DNA of 64,000 nucleotides from Nitrospira sp. (GTDB lineage: Bacteria > Nitrospirota > Nitrospiria > Nitrospirales > Nitrospiraceae): positions 62,001 to 126,000 of the forward strand of contig JADLEJ010000024.1 of assembly GCA_020846195.1 (NCBI GenBank), in the 5' to 3' direction. Positions 19,063 through 29,060 of this stretch are shown here, one piece after another (within the stretch, counting starts at the first letter, position 1; each line of letters opens with the position of its first letter). The translations under genes were made by a program, and so were the position numbers. The notes under the pieces are model-generated. The model was given only the letters and a program-made list of their open reading frames with translations, ran no database searches and was not told the origin of the DNA.

Positions 19063-22000
19063 TTACGGCGGCGATGGAACCGGACTCGTCCTCATTCCAA
19101 CATCCAGCAGGATAAGCTTATCGACCACGCCAATCACCCGCCCCAAATTCCCTTCGCCCACACCCTCCCCGTTGAGAGCATCCTCCGGCCAGGGAGCAGG
19201 GTCCGCCACGCCCGTTGGAGGCGGCCAAACCATCCTAAAATCGAGCGGGCTTAGCACGGCCTTAGGCAAGTCGGCAACGTGGACTTCACGCACCGCCAGC
19301 CCGGCCGCATCCATCCAGTACGGCAACAGATTCCTTGAAAATGGAATCTTCAGATCGGAGGTCGCGCCGGCACGAGCCCATTCGCTCGGGAAGTCTGCGC
19401 GCCCACTCAATATAATTGAGAACCGCAGTGGCGACGCCGTCGAGGGGGAAGACGGCGACAGTTGTGCGTCAATCGCCGCGGTCGCGGCATTCCGCAGACT
19501 ATCGCCCCCATCGCGCGCGGTATAGCGAATACTCAGCACCACATCCGAAATAGTGGCATAGTCGAACTGCTGATACTTGCCGGGCAGCTCCAATCTCCAG
19601 GTGCTGATGACGCCGCTGCCTTCGAATGGAAGAAACCGCTCATCGCGAAGTTGCGGCTCGAACAACCCACTGTCGCCATTACCCGAGCTGGTGACAATGG
19701 CTTCCGACGCGCCAAAGTAATCCGTGAAACGAGAATCGTCGCCGGATGCACGAAGATACGGGGCCGCCGCTGTCGCGGTCGGCTCCTGACGCACCCCGCT
19801 TTTCAACAACGTGAGCTTACAGTTGACGCCGGCATACGGCCCGACCACGCTGGGAATGCTGACGCTGACCGACTTGATACGGCGCAGGTAATGGCCTGGC
19901 GTATCGAGGTCGAACAGCCATTCAGGAATGTCGAATTCACAGCGGCACTGGCCATCGCTATCCTTTATGCGAAAATTCGCCAAAGCCTGCGGGTTGAGCC
20001 GGCGCAATGAAACATGCTTCACCAGCTCGTATTCACGGCGATTCTGATCGAGATACGCAATTTCCAGACGTTTAAGATCCTGATGCAAGCGCTCCCCGGC
20101 CAACAGCCCATCGCGCAGCGAATCCCAATAGTCGTTCCGCACGATATTCAATGGCTTCACACCCAATTCACGCGAGGCCGCACGCTCGGCATTCCTAGCC
20201 ATCTCCAGCGCCATGCGGTAGGCATTGAAATACAGCCGTGAGAGCTCGGTCTTCATCCACTCATACAATTGCGCGTTCGAGAACTTGCTGCGCATCACCT
20301 CATCGACAGCCTTGGCTTGTTCAATCTGTTCAATGTGATTGTCCAGTTCCTTTTGAGTGATATCGATGCGGATTTGGTTGGCAAGAATCTGCTTGTCGAT
20401 CTGCTGCAACTCCTTGAGCGTCTGATTGCTCTGGAACGCCCACTCGTCGCGACGGCGGATATGACCGGCCATCATCCCTTGCTGTTCGGCATAACTACGC
20501 CAGGCTTGCGACACCATGGAAAATGCATCACCGATATGCGAAGCTGCGGTGCCAAGAGCCTCCAATACTTTTGGGGCATTCGTCACTCCGGCCGGCGTAG
20601 CCAGCACAATTGAAGCAGACGTATGGAGTCCTCCTCCAACAATTTTCGCTATTCCTGATGCGGTTGCCCATGTGTTCGCGCCTTGAACTCCAATATACTG
20701 TTCAGTCTCCTCTTTAATGAGTCCCCAGCTCGATCTGTTACTTGCCAAAGCTGAGTCAACGCTGCCCAGCATCGATTCCTCTCCCCCACGAGCCTGCTCT
20801 TCTGGAACCGTAATATCTTTCTTCCCCAATAACCGCTGGTATTGTTTATAGCGCGATTCGATAGACTTTCTATTGGCGCGCAGCGCATCGATATTGCGTT
20901 CCGCTTCGGTGATTTGCAGCGTGCGCACATCGCGCACCAGCTTGAGCAGACCGATTTCGTTGGAGGAGCGCAACTGCGCCAGATGCTCCGCATCGCGTTT
21001 CTCGATAGCCGACAACATCGCGGCGCCCAAGGACTTGCACTCATTGGCCAGCTCCGCCGCGCGGGCAGACAGAATGCCGTAGCGGTAATGCGGCGGCGGC
21101 GCATACAGTCCGGCTATCACCTCTCCCAAGTCGAGTCCAGCGGCAGTGGCACGCACCAGCAGTTCCGGATCGATGGGGGCATCCATCAGCGGCAACTTGC
21201 GCTGAATCCCTTCGATATTTCTAAAGTTGCGGATATTGCTGAGCCGGGCATCGACGGTATTCCAATAGGACATAATCTTGTCGTTGAACGGCATACAGAA
21301 ATACAGCATGCCGTCCGGGCTCGGCTGCTTAATCGTATCTCTCACTCTAAAGGCGTTTGAGAGAGAGGGCTGCCATTGCGCGCCAATGTCGATCCAGAAA
21401 TTGGCGAATTCATCCCATGTGGCGATATTTTGGTCGTAGGTAAGCGCCGGACGATTCGAGGCCCTTCGATGCAATTGCGGACGACGCCCGAGTATCCGCT
21501 CAGCAAGCACATACAGCAGGGTCGCCTCATTGATGGATTCCCGCGTATCGCGCCGGTAGAGACTATCGGCCCAGGCAATCAGGTTATCCAGATAGGCAAA
21601 CAGGGTCCGCCACAGAAATGCGATATGCCGGCGGCGCGCGATGAGAAAGGGGCGGAACGGCGCATCGCGCCAACGGTCGATAAGCTTGTTGACCGCTGCG
21701 ATATCGGCGCCGGTCGCGAAACCGCCGGCCGTCTGCGCCAGAGCGGTTAACTCGTCGATCACCTGCTGATTCAAATTCAGTTCGTTGAACACGCGGAACT
21801 TTAAGAACCGTTTAGCATCGGTACCGGTGTCAGCGCTGGTGGGATCGAACACATACCGCAACCAGCGCTCCGCATCTTCAAACTTGTGCTGCTTGGATAA
21901 TTGGTCCGCGACAAGGAGCGGGGCATGGAAAAATACTTCCCAGTTGTAGCAGGCGTAGGGCAGACGATTGTCAAACGCGCAACGACCACTCCGTATATCC

Positions 22001-25000
22001 CCTGAAACCAGCGTGGTTGGGGGGAGCTTTTCGGAACCGAATGTATCCTGCTGTTGTTGGACTGAAGGCAACGAGCCATCTTTACTCCAAGCTCTGGCAA
22101 CACCCATACTGTCGTGCCAGCCATCGGGATATATCTCCAATCCGTCAGGATATGGATAGCGGTCAATTACGCATCTCCCTGCCCCCTCTCTGAAACTCCA
22201 CACATCGAATGCTTGGGACGCTTGATTAGTTTGTGTCGCACCAACAACCCAGAATCGATGCTGACGAAGCGACGGTGAGAACACATCCTTCTGACCTCGT
22301 TGATCGGCATAACTTACGCTGGTTTCGTTATCCGAATACGGTTCAATCTCGAATGCTTTCTTTTCCAGAAAACCATTCATGTACACAATGGTGTTTCTCA
22401 CCTGCGGCAATGAAAGTTTTTGCGGAATCGGCTGAATGATGGCGATCTGATTGGTTATTGAGATATTAAACTCTACCGGGCACGAATACTCACGTGCTGT
22501 CTCGCTTGCCAACCCCAACGCAGATGGGTCAGAGGTTCCATCAAAGACGATTTTCAAGCTGCACGTGCTCTTTGAGCCCGCAAGGATTGGTTCAATCGAC
22601 AAAGAAATCGATTTGCCATTCCAGTGAAGCGTCGCATGTGATAGGTCGAACCCTCCTAATCGATTTTCCACCCAGGCAGCTGGGTCGTTCAGTTGAATGG
22701 CGCGTCTTACGCCATCGACTTCCAGCGTGAAAGGACCGTTGGAGTTCTTCAATTCATAGTAACCTTCGACAGCAGAGAGCTGGATTTTGACCCAAGCAGA
22801 TACCTGAATACTGCGAGTCGATAATCCCGCCAGAAGGATTCGGATCCGCTCACCATATTGATAGAGGGCAATGCCGCCGGGGGAAGAGAATGCGTTCAGT
22901 AAACCGTCAAAGAATGCGTCGATTAAGGCATTGCGCAATGCGATATTTCCAACGATCTGGTCCCTAAGCGTACGAACATGCACCCACCCAGTAGGATCAA
23001 AATCGCCTTCCTTTGTTTCAGCATTATAGACCTCGCGCGCTCGGCCAAAATCGAAAACATTCAACAGCTGGAAGGGAGACGATGCAAGAGTCAGTGTCGC
23101 AGGCAGTCCGGCGCTTGGAAAATCCACTGGCCTAATGCCGTCGGTTGATGCTGCGCGATGTAAAAAATAGGCATAGAACACTTGCTTGTTTTCGTCGGAA
23201 AGCTGGTTAAAGCCTTCGTGGACCAGCGTCTTAATTTCTCCAAGCGCGTACGCTTCATAGTATCGTTCAGGGAGCGAAGCTGGAACTGCATCAGACAGCG
23301 CGGCGCCTGCCGTAACATTCGACGCAGTGCCAGCGATCAAGTTTTGCACGAAGACTTGAATGGTTGTTTTGCTTTGATCACTAGAGACGAAACACCGCAA
23401 GGTGAGTCCAATGCGTTCATCGGCAAATGGCTGCATGTCGATGACGTTGGATGGCGCAGCCTCGAAACCTTCGCTTCTGCTTGTCTTTACTGGACCCCAC
23501 TCCTGCCCACTCAACATTGAACAGTTTATGTCAAGTTTCCATTTCTCGGCATTGCCAGTTTCGTCTTTTCCCACTCTCTTCAGAGTGGGCCATGCAATGC
23601 CTAGCTTTTCGGCCATCATGAAAACAACAACGTGATCAGTTGAAATATCCAGCTCGATCACCTTCCATGGCGACCATTCCATGGAGGCAGAGCCGAAATC
23701 ATTGCATGCGCGCCAAAAATATCTATATGGCGGATTCGGCGTTCGACCGACGATGTAAAGACTACGACCCGTTCGCTGCTGTTGGTTCCATTGAACATCC
23801 TCGAACATACTCAGTATCTGAATCTGCCCCATCTGCGCCACATCGTCCAAAAACTGTCCGAACGCCTGATTGGCCAGATCTTGCGTCAATTCGCCTTGTC
23901 CCAGCGCCGATTCGAGCTGCTTGAAGCTCGACGATTTGTCGTCGCGAAGTTCTGGGAACAGCCAGTTTTCTGGAAAGAGAAAGACTTTGCGATTCGCTTC
24001 CCAGACGCGGTAATTGCGCATCCATGTCCAGCGCTGCTTGAGTTCCGGTCCGGCCGTGATCCCAGGTTCGAGGCCGAACAGGATGCGTTGCACGAATAAC
24101 TGCACGGCGGTAACGGCCTCCACGATCCGCGTGGTCTCGTAGCACGGCTCCATTCGATGGTCGATCAGGAAATACTCGTACAACGCATTCGCATCGACCC
24201 ACTTATTGGAGTTATTGCGGCCGACGATCTGAGCGGTATGATAGGCCACCAGCGCGTCGCGCCGCTGCCGGCGTAACGAGTCGCCGATGTTCTGGAAGGA
24301 GGTTTGTGAGTCGCCGCCCGCCAGCTTTGCGTCGAGTAACGATTTCGCGGTGTCGGCGGCAAGTCTATTCCCGTTCACGTCGGCGAGCTGTGCCATCTGT
24401 GCCGCGTTCGCACCCACGTGCTTGGCTAACAACAGCCACTCGAAGATGAGGCGCAACATTCCCGGACTGCGCACGTCGTCGACGGTGGGAATCGCGCCGG
24501 ACTGCAAGGAGAGCGCTTGCGCCATGAGCGGCAACAGGAAAGATTCCTCAATATCCACGCGCGCAGTCAACGGCCGCATCGTGGCTTCAGAAACCTGCGC
24601 GCCAGAGACTTCCAATCGGTCGAATAATTCACCAAGAACCTGACGCGACAGTCGATCAGGCTGCTGCAGCCAGAACAAATCCAGCAGCGCTTGCCACTGA
24701 GGATTCCGCCATGCGGGACGGCCTGCAACCGGCGCGGCAGCCAGCATGTCGCGCCAGACGATCCCCGCGCTCGATCCCACGACAACTTGCTCTGCAATCT
24801 GCATCAGCTCAGGGTCGATGGCCAATGCGGCGCGAAGGGCGATGAGCCGGTACAGACGGTCGATCCATGCGTGCAGCCGTGGCATTGCGGCGGCAGTCGC
24901 ACTCGGCGGGTTCGGCTGGGCTGCCGACACATCGTCCCAAAATCTCCCGTCGAGAAAGGCTTCGGACGCATGAAGGGGCTCCCCTTGCGCCGGGTCGAGC

Positions 25001-28000
25001 AGCAATTGCGCGCCGAGAAGCGAGGCAACGTCAGTTTCTTCCAGGCCGCTCTGCCCGGCAAGAACGGCGATTAACGCTCTTTCGCGCCGTCTGAATGCGA
25101 TGGCCGTCAGCAGGCTGCTGAACCGTTCGTCGGCGCGGCGATTATTTGCCGCCGCAACACTGAACAAGACTGCCGCCTGTTGCGCATCCATGAGCGGCAG
25201 CCATTCCCCCAAACGATGCCCGGTGCCGCCGGACAAGGCATCCACCAATTCGGCCAATACCGCGGCCGCCGGTGCCGTCCCTGCCGGACCTGACGCATCG
25301 CGAATGCTCGCCGTAATCTTGCCGGCCATCGCATGGTCGTACATCTCGCTCAACGCTTCGGCGGCTTGAGTTTCCAAGCCGACATCCGGCCTGACAACGA
25401 CCACGGCGCGCAGGCGTTGCTGTATCGACCGAAGCATTTCCTCAATCTGCTCGCTGCTCTTGATCGAGGCCGGCAATTCCCCAGCCACCGCTTCCCATCT
25501 GCCTCTCGTCAGCAGGGCCTGCGCCGCCTGTTCGACCGTTACCCCAATTTCACGCAGGCGTCTGGCCGCCTGGCAGAAATCTTCCACAGCGAGCCAGTCC
25601 AGGGACTGCCCGATCGGCGCATACCCTGTCAGCTCTTTCAGCAGTTTGTATTGCGCGAGCGACAGGCCAACGGCTTTTCGCAAGCGAGTTTCCGACATCG
25701 GTCGTTCGAGCAGCGCATCGAGCGAAAGGCCCTGCTCGTCGTGCAGACGCGTGAGGACCGCCAATCTGGCCAGAAGGTCAGCCCTCTGTTGGTCGGTCGT
25801 GGGCTCATCCTCGATTCCTCCGCACAGCACGATAGCCCGGCCGAGAGTTTCGATCGACCACCCCGGCAGCGCTGCTCTCAACCGCGTCAAGCGATGCAAC
25901 CGATCCAGAATACCCTCCAGCACAACGCCTTCAGCCGGAAGACGCATTGCGCTGGTTTTGCATTGCCCGCGGCCACTCAACTCGATCCCGTTTTCAAACC
26001 CCGAGACAAACTCCGTCTTGAGCGCCTGCTCCAACTCGTCCAGCGGCAAGCCCGTTCGATCGATCAAAAAAGACGCTCGGGTCAGCACCTCCTGCACGGT
26101 CTGATTGATCAGGCGCTCTCCTGAGGCGGGATCGATAATCGCAATATCGTTGTCTATGGCGAATCCGTAGGCTGCCCAGAGCCGGGCGCCCCGGCGCCGC
26201 TGCGCGAGCAATTCCCATTGCGAATCCACAGTCAGGTTGTCAGTCTGATCCATCGGCGATTGAAGCGCCTCCGCCACCAACGGCATCGGCATGGCGCCTC
26301 GCCGCGATCTCAATAACTTTTCACGCGATACGCCCAGTTTGGCCAGATACGCACTGACCTCGGCATAGCCACGGTCAAACGGCAGACACCAGGGATATAT
26401 CGCCTGGTGTAATTTCGCAGAAGCACTGTCGTGGATGGCCTCGGCCGTGGCCCCCTGAGGGGCGTCCAATGCCGCCGCCTTCTCCAGGATCTCCAGCACG
26501 ATGTCGATATGCTGGATCGTCTGTTCCGCATTCTCGCAGCCAAGCTTGAGCGCAAAGATATCGGGACGCCTGGACCGGAGTTCATCCAACGCGCTGCCGT
26601 TTCCTCCAGTAGGCTTCGCCAGCAGATTGAGCAAATCGACCAGGTAGGCCGGCTGCCCCAGCATCGATTCGCAGGGACGGCACAGACACTCATCCAGGTC
26701 GCCGAACAAAGCCGCCAGCGTCGGCGCGTTTTCCCGAATCGATTCAGGAAGCGGGACCTGATATTCCTCCAAGTCCTCTTGCCGGTAGTACGATGGCCCC
26801 CGCCGATTGATATCGAGATCCAGCGTGGCCCCTTTGCCGCCTTCCACCAGCGTATCGGCATGATTCAGGAACCCGTCAATCACCTCAGCCGCCGCTTCTT
26901 TGGACAAGCTGCCACGGAGCTGCTTGCTGAGGGACTCCCGTCCATGCCGCAAGGCCGCGCCGGGTGAGCCGATACCGCTTTTGATCAAGCCAGCCGCCAA
27001 TTCCATACTGACGCCGGTGCGCATAAAACGCCCCGTGTTTCGCAGTACAGTATGGGCCGTGGCTTCCTCAGCCTTGACCGGCGCCTTGCCGAGCAAGAGC
27101 TTCTCAACCATCGCCGGCTGATTTTTAATCAAGGCCGCCATCTCATTACGTGGCAAGTCCGGCAAGTCGAGGAGACCGGCGTGAATTTTCGATTCCAGCG
27201 CCGCCAATGGATATTGCCTTTCAGCTTGTGCTTGCGTACGCAGGGCGAGACCGGGACTGATCCCCGACTCCTCCGCCAGGCCGATCCACTCATCGGCGCG
27301 CAATCGCGCCAACGGCGCAATCGAATCCGATGCCCCTTCAAGACGCGCGTTTAACGCTCGGGACAATCCCGCATGTCCTCCCGCCAACCGATGCACCCGC
27401 AGGCTACGCACAAAGGTCTTGATCGGTGTCTCCGCCTCCGGGTAACGCTCTGCCAGCTTGAGCAACGCATCCGTGTCGCCCAGACCCTTTGCCTGCACCA
27501 CCGCCGCCACATCCAACGCCACGGTCACAGGCAGCGGCAAGGGGGCCATCGCCAGCACCTGCGCGAATTCGCGATTGCCTGTGCGAACCGGGTCAAGCTG
27601 CTGCACCAATTGAAGCAGCCGCAGGACGTCCATCAGCTGTTCAACCTGTTGTTCATCCAGCGCCACGGCTTGATTTGCACGACGCGCAGCCGTCCACGCC
27701 CGCTGCCATTCTGGCGTTGAATCCCGCAGCAGGGCGTCCAGATCGCCTGCGCCCTGCTGCCGGACAAGGCCATAGAAAAATGGCCAGCCCTGTTTACGCA
27801 GAAGGCTTTGCTGGGCCGCATGCTCCTCGGTCAGGCGTAGAACCGCATCCCGCACCATTCGGCGAGAAGCCACCCAGGCCTCGATGGCCATGCGGTCCAA
27901 TCCTGTCTCGATCACGATAAAATCGAGATCGCTCGCCGTGATGTCTTCCGGGGGGAGATCGGTCCGCGTCCCGCGAGTACCCGCTTCGAGCCGTGGCGCG

Positions 28001-28785
28001 CCTTGTCCCTTGAGTAACGGCGCAACCGCTTCACCGATTCGCTGCCATTCTGAAATGCCCACGGCGGTCGATAGCGTGAATGAGACGATCTGGTCGCGGC
28101 TTGCGCTCTGGACTTCTTGCCTGGCCAGGACTTCCCCCTCAACCGTTTGGCGCACCTCGACAATGAGCCAGGGAAATCGGCGGAACGGCACCTCGCCAAG
28201 CTGAAAGGCCTCAGGATGATAGTCGATGCGATAGCCGCCGTTCGCGGCGGTTTCGCCCGTGCCGAGCAACTGTGGAATCCGCAAATCCCGGTCGAAGGCG
28301 CGCACGATCATATTCGACAGAGGCTTGCCGCTCGCATCTTTCACCGTCCCCCGCACCACATACTGCTGAACCGGCAACTGAATGTTCAGTTGGTATTCTG
28401 CAGACGCGCTGTTCTTTTTCTTGCTGGCGAAGAGGAGGTCGTTCTGATCGTTGTACACGCGCACGATCACATCGGCGCCACCTCGTTCTTTCGAACTCCG
28501 GCGAAAAGCTGTGGCGTTGTAGGGAATCTTATAAGCGCCTGCCGCACCTGTCGTCGCCTGGCCCAGCCGGTCTTCTCTGGACTCATCCTTATCGTAAGCA
28601 ATGACAGTCACACCCGCTGCCGGCGTGGCATCGGCAAACGTCACAACCCCAAAAACAACAAACGTCTCGGCTGTATCAACGGATTTTTTCTTGCTCGGCG
28701 TTTTCGCAGGTGTCTTGCCGCGCGAGGCGGTCTTCTTGGATGCAGCAGATTTGGTTTTCGAAGGGCTCTTCGGCGACTTGGCCAT
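19063..28785 (-). CDS. Tc toxin complex subunit A (TcA/TcdA-like pore and injection protein)
   Basis: 3,240 residues, larger than Photorhabdus TcdA (about 2,500). N-terminus: ~36 residues of Lys/Ser/Ala/Pro-rich low complexity, then two transthyretin/CarboxypepD_reg-like beta domains (about 40-140 and 145-240), both unusual for TcA. Residues ~260-1,500 are helical shell. At about 1,575-1,610 the TcA signature WTWMRNYRVWEANR followed by LFPENW and PELRDDKS opens the neuraminidase-like region. A Gly/Ala-rich hydrophobic stretch at about 2,710-2,750 (GIAKIVGGGLHTSAS) fits the translocation channel, and the last ~400 residues match the TcB-binding domain, including IRYTARDGGD. In characterised systems five TcA subunits form a syringe-like pore that injects the TcC effector. 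The ATG has a CGGAG site upstream. The gene lies 273 bp after the TcB-TcC gene on the same strand. GC drops to about 45 % near 22,261-22,440 against 70 % elsewhere, indicating mosaic origin. Confidence 0.88.
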   Translation of the reverse strand: MAKSPKSPSKTKSAASKKTASRGKTPAKTPSKKKSVDTAETFVVFGVVTFADATPAAGVTVIAYDKDESREDRLGQATTGAAGAYKIPYNATAFRRSSKERGGADVIVRVYNDQNDLLFASKKKNSASAEYQLNIQLPVQQYVVRGTVKDASGKPLSNMIVRAFDRDLRIPQLLGTGETAANGGYRIDYHPEAFQLGEVPFRRFPWLIVEVRQTVEGEVLARQEVQSASRDQIVSFTLSTAVGISEWQRIGEAVAPLLKGQGAPRLEAGTRGTRTDLPPEDITASDLDFIVIETGLDRMAIEAWVASRRMVRDAVLRLTEEHAAQQSLLRKQGWPFFYGLVRQQGAGDLDALLRDSTPEWQRAWTAARRANQAVALDEQQVEQLMDVLRLLQLVQQLDPVRTGNREFAQVLAMAPLPLPVTVALDVAAVVQAKGLGDTDALLKLAERYPEAETPIKTFVRSLRVHRLAGGHAGLSRALNARLEGASDSIAPLARLRADEWIGLAEESGISPGLALRTQAQAERQYPLAALESKIHAGLLDLPDLPRNEMAALIKNQPAMVEKLLLGKAPVKAEEATAHTVLRNTGRFMRTGVSMELAAGLIKSGIGSPGAALRHGRESLSKQLRGSLSKEAAAEVIDGFLNHADTLVEGGKGATLDLDINRRGPSYYRQEDLEEYQVPLPESIRENAPTLAALFGDLDECLCRPCESMLGQPAYLVDLLNLLAKPTGGNGSALDELRSRRPDIFALKLGCENAEQTIQHIDIVLEILEKAAALDAPQGATAEAIHDSASAKLHQAIYPWCLPFDRGYAEVSAYLAKLGVSREKLLRSRRGAMPMPLVAEALQSPMDQTDNLTVDSQWELLAQRRRGARLWAAYGFAIDNDIAIIDPASGERLINQTVQEVLTRASFLIDRTGLPLDELEQALKTEFVSGFENGIELSGRGQCKTSAMRLPAEGVVLEGILDRLHRLTRLRAALPGWSIETLGRAIVLCGGIEDEPTTDQQRADLLARLAVLTRLHDEQGLSLDALLERPMSETRLRKAVGLSLAQYKLLKELTGYAPIGQSLDWLAVEDFCQAARRLREIGVTVEQAAQALLTRGRWEAVAGELPASIKSSEQIEEMLRSIQQRLRAVVVVRPDVGLETQAAEALSEMYDHAMAGKITASIRDASGPAGTAPAAAVLAELVDALSGGTGHRLGEWLPLMDAQQAAVLFSVAAANNRRADERFSSLLTAIAFRRRERALIAVLAGQSGLEETDVASLLGAQLLLDPAQGEPLHASEAFLDGRFWDDVSAAQPNPPSATAAAMPRLHAWIDRLYRLIALRAALAIDPELMQIAEQVVVGSSAGIVWRDMLAAAPVAGRPAWRNPQWQALLDLFWLQQPDRLSRQVLGELFDRLEVSGAQVSEATMRPLTARVDIEESFLLPLMAQALSLQSGAIPTVDDVRSPGMLRLIFEWLLLAKHVGANAAQMAQLADVNGNRLAADTAKSLLDAKLAGGDSQTSFQNIGDSLRRQRRDALVAYHTAQIVGRNNSNKWVDANALYEYFLIDHRMEPCYETTRIVEAVTAVQLFVQRILFGLEPGITAGPELKQRWTWMRNYRVWEANRKVFLFPENWLFPELRDDKSSSFKQLESALGQGELTQDLANQAFGQFLDDVAQMGQIQILSMFEDVQWNQQQRTGRSLYIVGRTPNPPYRYFWRACNDFGSASMEWSPWKVIELDISTDHVVVFMMAEKLGIAWPTLKRVGKDETGNAEKWKLDINCSMLSGQEWGPVKTSRSEGFEAAPSNVIDMQPFADERIGLTLRCFVSSDQSKTTIQVFVQNLIAGTASNVTAGAALSDAVPASLPERYYEAYALGEIKTLVHEGFNQLSDENKQVFYAYFLHRAASTDGIRPVDFPSAGLPATLTLASSPFQLLNVFDFGRAREVYNAETKEGDFDPTGWVHVRTLRDQIVGNIALRNALIDAFFDGLLNAFSSPGGIALYQYGERIRILLAGLSTRSIQVSAWVKIQLSAVEGYYELKNSNGPFTLEVDGVRRAIQLNDPAAWVENRLGGFDLSHATLHWNGKSISLSIEPILAGSKSTCSLKIVFDGTSDPSALGLASETAREYSCPVEFNISITNQIAIIQPIPQKLSLPQVRNTIVYMNGFLEKKAFEIEPYSDNETSVSYADQRGQKDVFSPSLRQHRFWVVGATQTNQASQAFDVWSFREGAGRCVIDRYPYPDGLEIYPDGWHDSMGVARAWSKDGSLPSVQQQQDTFGSEKLPPTTLVSGDIRSGRCAFDNRLPYACYNWEVFFHAPLLVADQLSKQHKFEDAERWLRYVFDPTSADTGTDAKRFLKFRVFNELNLNQQVIDELTALAQTAGGFATGADIAAVNKLIDRWRDAPFRPFLIARRRHIAFLWRTLFAYLDNLIAWADSLYRRDTRESINEATLLYVLAERILGRRPQLHRRASNRPALTYDQNIATWDEFANFWIDIGAQWQPSLSNAFRVRDTIKQPSPDGMLYFCMPFNDKIMSYWNTVDARLSNIRNFRNIEGIQRKLPLMDAPIDPELLVRATAAGLDLGEVIAGLYAPPPHYRYGILSARAAELANECKSLGAAMLSAIEKRDAEHLAQLRSSNEIGLLKLVRDVRTLQITEAERNIDALRANRKSIESRYKQYQRLLGKKDITVPEEQARGGEESMLGSVDSALASNRSSWGLIKEETEQYIGVQGANTWATASGIAKIVGGGLHTSASIVLATPAGVTNAPKVLEALGTAASHIGDAFSMVSQAWRSYAEQQGMMAGHIRRRDEWAFQSNQTLKELQQIDKQILANQIRIDITQKELDNHIEQIEQAKAVDEVMRSKFSNAQLYEWMKTELSRLYFNAYRMALEMARNAERAASRELGVKPLNIVRNDYWDSLRDGLLAGERLHQDLKRLEIAYLDQNRREYELVKHVSLRRLNPQALANFRIKDSDGQCRCEFDIPEWLFDLDTPGHYLRRIKSVSVSIPSVVGPYAGVNCKLTLLKSGVRQEPTATAAAPYLRASGDDSRFTDYFGASEAIVTSSGNGDSGLFEPQLRDERFLPFEGSGVISTWRLELPGKYQQFDYATISDVVLSIRYTARDGGDSLRNAATAAIDAQLSPSSPSTASPLRFSIILSGRADFPSEWARAGATSDLKIPFSRNLLPYWMDAAGLAVREVHVADLPKAVLSPLDFRMVWPPPTGVADPAPWPEDALNGEGVGEGNLGRVIGVVDKLILLDVGMRTSPVPSPP

Positions 28786-29035
28786 TGGTATCGTCTCCGT
28801 TACTTACATGGTTGCTCGGCTCATCGACTCGCACGGACAAGTCGTTCAGCCAGAACGAACTGTTGGGCGCAGTGACCTCGCCATGCGCGCGTAGCCTTCG
28901 CATCCTGCTGCCACCAATTCACACCGCGCCATCTGATTTCTCCCCACTCACAGCCTCTGGATTTTTCTGTCGACCATTCAGCTCGTCCCCACTTCTTGTT
29001 CACGCAGACTTCATGCTCGCCCGCGAGCCATTTCC

Positions 29036-29060
29036 AACCCTGTGTTGCCGAACACGGGTT
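29036..29060 (-). terminator. Hairpin at the 3' end of the TcB-TcC gene
   Basis: On the minus strand AACCCGTGTT, loop CGGC, AACACAGGGTT: a 10-bp stem with one bulged A that overlaps the stop codon. No U run follows, so it may attenuate rather than fully stop transcription into the TcA gene. The remaining ~250 bp to the TcA start show no convincing promoter or small gene. Confidence 0.4.

Noticed and set aside
28821..29003. 60-residue Trp-rich minus-strand frame between the two Tc genes
   Set aside because: No ribosome site, odd composition, and overlapping frames on the other strand; probably chance.
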